64,000 nucleotides of DNA, taken from positions 92,746 to 156,745 of the forward strand of contig CALBDS010000031.1 in assembly GCA_937927415.1 (NCBI GenBank), in the 5' to 3' direction. This stretch comes from an uncultured Rhodospirillaceae bacterium (lineage in GTDB: Bacteria > Pseudomonadota > Alphaproteobacteria > Azospirillales > Azospirillaceae). Below are positions 62,673-64,000 of the stretch, piece by piece (the stretch's first letter is position 1; each line of letters opens with the position of its first letter). The notes below the pieces were generated by a model. That model searched no databases. It was given only the letters and a program-made list of their open reading frames with translations, and was not told the DNA's origin. A program made the position numbers and the translations under genes.

Positions 62673-62951
62673 TCAGTGATAATCGACAATTTCCACATCA
62701 TGGGCGGCGCCGTCTTCCCAACGGAAGCAGATGCGCCATTGATCGTTGATGCGGATGCTGTGTTGCCCGGCCCGGTCGCCCCGCAGTGTTTCCAGCCGGT
62801 TGCCCGGCGGAACACGCAGATCATCCAGGGCTTTGGCCGCAGCAATCATGTCAAGCTTGCGAACGGCGACCTTGGCAATGGCAGCGAACCGTTTGACGGC
62901 GCCGTCGCGGTATAATGCCTCGGTATCCTTGTCCCGGAAGCTGATAATCAT
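62673..62951 (-). CDS. higB: HigB-type mRNA interferase toxin (RelE superfamily)
   Basis: The 92-residue toxin cleaves mRNA on the ribosome. HigB signatures include MIISFRDKDTEALYRDG, the LRVPPGNRLETLRGDRAGQHS segment and the core SIRINDQWRICFRW. The reading frame is intact and full length. It is the first gene of higBA, with a perfect palindrome just upstream, consistent with autoregulation by HigA or the complex. It is likely a functional module, either stabilising or stress related. Confidence 0.94.
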   Translation of the reverse strand: MIISFRDKDTEALYRDGAVKRFAAIAKVAVRKLDMIAAAKALDDLRVPPGNRLETLRGDRAGQHSIRINDQWRICFRWEDGAAHDVEIVDYH

Positions 62952-62961
62952 CCGGCAACGA

Positions 62962-62980
62962 TATAACGCCCGACGTTATA
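62962..62980 (-). promoter_or_regulatory. higBA operator palindrome
   Basis: TATAACG (62962-62968) and CGTTATA (62974-62980) form a perfect 7-5-7 inverted repeat 11 bases upstream of the higB ATG. Its TATAAC portion may overlap the -10 element, fitting repression by HigA. Confidence 0.75.
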
Positions 62981-63015
62981 CGTCAAACATTCAAACGGGA
63001 TGCCTCAAATGGGAT

Positions 63016-63064
63016 GCAAGGGCCGCCGCCCTTGCCGGGTGGTCCGGAGGGCGGCGCCCTCCGG
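63016..63064. repeat. double stem-loop intergenic repeat, family B-like copy 3
   Basis: GCAAGGGC pairs with GCCCTTGC around CGCC (63016-63035), and CCGGAGGGC with GCCCTCCGG around GGC (63044-63064). The two-hairpin layout resembles family B, but the tail differs, so it is a diverged member or a separate element. Confidence 0.6.
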
Positions 63065-63074
63065 CCCGTCCCCG

Positions 63075-63308
63075 TCACTCGGACGTTGTGGTATTGCGCT
63101 CGATGGTGGTGGTGGACGACCCCGACGGCGCCGGAGGCACGATGGTGGTGCCGTACCCCGGCGAGGCGCCATACCCCGGCGTGGTGGTGGTCGTGGTGGT
63201 GGTGGTCGAGGTGCGGCGGCTGGCGGTGGTCTCATCGGACCCGCAGGCCGCCAGCACCAGACCCGTCCCAAGCGCCAGGACAATACCCGTCAGATGATGC
63301 GCTTTCAT
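63075..63308 (-). CDS. small Thr-rich lipoprotein
   Basis: The 77-residue protein has a signal with lipobox VLAAC (Cys near residue 22), so it is probably lipidated. The mature part is low complexity: a threonine tract near residues 33-43, two GYG repeats and a SSTTT segment. The coding repeats GTGGTGGT on the + strand could slip during replication. I cannot assign a function. No other reading frame in the region is more credible. Confidence 0.68.
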   Translation of the reverse strand: MKAHHLTGIVLALGTGLVLAACGSDETTASRRTSTTTTTTTTTPGYGASPGYGTTIVPPAPSGSSTTTIERNTTTSE

Positions 63309-63374
63309 CGCGCCGCTCTCCCTTGGCAGATTTCCGATGGGGCGGAAACGCTGCCGTGGGGAGGGTTGTTTCTC

Positions 63375-64000
63375 TCACGCCCGTTTGCGTGCCGTCCGGG
63401 CGCTTTCGAGGTAGGGGGCGAGATACCGTCCGGTGTAGCTGCGCGCCACCTTCGCCACCTCTTCCGGGGTGCCGGCGGCAACGATCTCGCCGCCGCCGGT
63501 GCCGCCCTCGGGGCCGAGGTCGATGATCCAGTCGGCGGTCTTGATGACCTCCAGATTGTGTTCGATCACCAGCACGGTGTTCCCCTGGTCCACCAGGGCG
63601 TGCAGCACCTCCAACAGCTTTTCCACGTCGGCGAAGTGCAGGCCGGTGGTGGGTTCGTCCAGAATATAGAGCGTCCGTCCGGTGGCCCGGCGGCTCAGTT
63701 CCTTGGACAGCTTGACGCGCTGGGCCTCGCCGCCCGACAGCGTGGTGGCCGCCTGCCCGATGTGGATGTAGCCCAGCCCGACCCGTTCCAGGGTTTCCAG
63801 CTTGTCGCGGATGGAGGGAACGGCCTTGAAGAACTCCTTGCCCTCTTCCACGGTCATGTCGAGCACGTCGGCGATGCTCTTGTCGCGGTAGAGGATTTCC
63901 AGGGTTTCGCGGTTGTAGCGTTTGCCGTGGCAGACGTCGCAGGTAACGTAGACGTCGGGCAGGAAGTGCATCTCGATCTTGATGACGCCGTCGCCCTGGC
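63375..64000 (-). CDS. uvrA: excinuclease ABC subunit A, C-terminal part (partial)
   Basis: The frame runs off the window end; its visible part covers the last 208 or so residues of UvrA, the damage-recognition ATPase of nucleotide excision repair. Seen are the second zinc-finger tail TCDVCHGKRYNRETLEI, the ABC signature TTLSGGEAQRVKLSKEL, Walker B LYILDEPTTGLHFADV, the His-loop LVIEHNLEVIKTADWIIDLG and the closing EIVAAGTPEEVA. The coding frame continues beyond the ATG at 63971 (QGDGVIKIE), so that codon is not the start. Confidence 0.96.
   Translation of the reverse strand, partial: QGDGVIKIEMHFLPDVYVTCDVCHGKRYNRETLEILYRDKSIADVLDMTVEEGKEFFKAVPSIRDKLETLERVGLGYIHIGQAATTLSGGEAQRVKLSKELSRRATGRTLYILDEPTTGLHFADVEKLLEVLHALVDQGNTVLVIEHNLEVIKTADWIIDLGPEGGTGGGEIVAAGTPEEVAKVARSYTGRYLAPYLESARTARKRA

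Overview
The window is high-GC DNA (about two-thirds G+C by eye), densely coded on both strands. Its gene content points to an alphaproteobacterium of the Rhodospirillales / Azospirillaceae type. The basis is the infA-maf-RNase E/G start, the hopanoid squalene genes hpnC-hpnD-hpnE, trmFO, the PccR-type regulator beside propionyl-CoA carboxylase, NDUFAF5- and NDUFAF6-like proteins, two alphaproteobacterial CheZ proteins, and signs of PHB and acetate/propionate metabolism. Species is not determinable from the sequence. No tRNA, rRNA, CRISPR array, prophage or insertion sequence was seen, so this looks like chromosomal backbone.

Layout. 1-4.2 kb: infA, maf, RNase E/G, a class D beta-lactamase and pyrC. 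4.2-11.7 kb: small lipoprotein, a PhnL-like ABC protein with ruined ATP motifs, a peptidoglycan-binding membrane protein, a ParA-like ATPase, Sua5, an FAD-linked 2-hydroxyacid dehydrogenase, CrcB, a Nudix hydrolase and a TauE/SafE membrane protein. 11.7-17.5 kb: NDUFAF5-like methyltransferase, lone FliQ, ComF, glutaredoxin, nitrilase-family amidase, GT87 protein, methyltransferase and DUF1178. 17.7-22.2 kb: acetate-uptake block DUF485-ActP followed by a cNMP/CBS/nucleotidyltransferase protein and a degenerate exonuclease. 22.4-30.9 kb: orphan histidine kinase, mtnA, Nudix, methyltransferase, orphan periplasmic binding protein and aminopeptidase P. 31.3-35.5 kb: chemotaxis block cheY-cheZ-cheZ2-MCP.

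35.6-47.5 kb: agmatine deiminase, FkbM methyltransferase, circularly permuted secreted PHB depolymerase, FliL-like protein, K+/H+ antiporter, DnaJ-like protein, surface lipoprotein, pdxH, cation efflux, a soluble chemoreceptor and small unknowns. 47.5-55.7 kb: propionate block pccR <> pccB-pccA-bioY-mcm, converting propionyl-CoA to succinyl-CoA, with an importer for the biotin the carboxylase needs and a recognisable regulator operator between pccR and pccB. 55.8-62.3 kb: coiled-coil protein, sodB, hpnE-hpnD-hpnC, NDUFAF6-like protein and trmFO. 62.3-64 kb: higBA toxin-antitoxin with a palindromic operator, Thr-rich lipoprotein, and the 3' end of uvrA running off the window.

Themes. Several proteins keep a catalytic fold but lose the catalytic residues (PhnL-like ABC protein, exonuclease next to the actP locus, squalene-synthase-like protein), suggesting regulatory or assembly roles. 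CheZ carries a tandem array of FliM/CheZ-like CheY-binding peptides. Two families of intergenic double stem-loop repeats recur. The most interesting candidate system is the ActP-DUF485 / nucleotidyltransferase / pseudo-exonuclease block, which may be a signalling module controlling acetate uptake.
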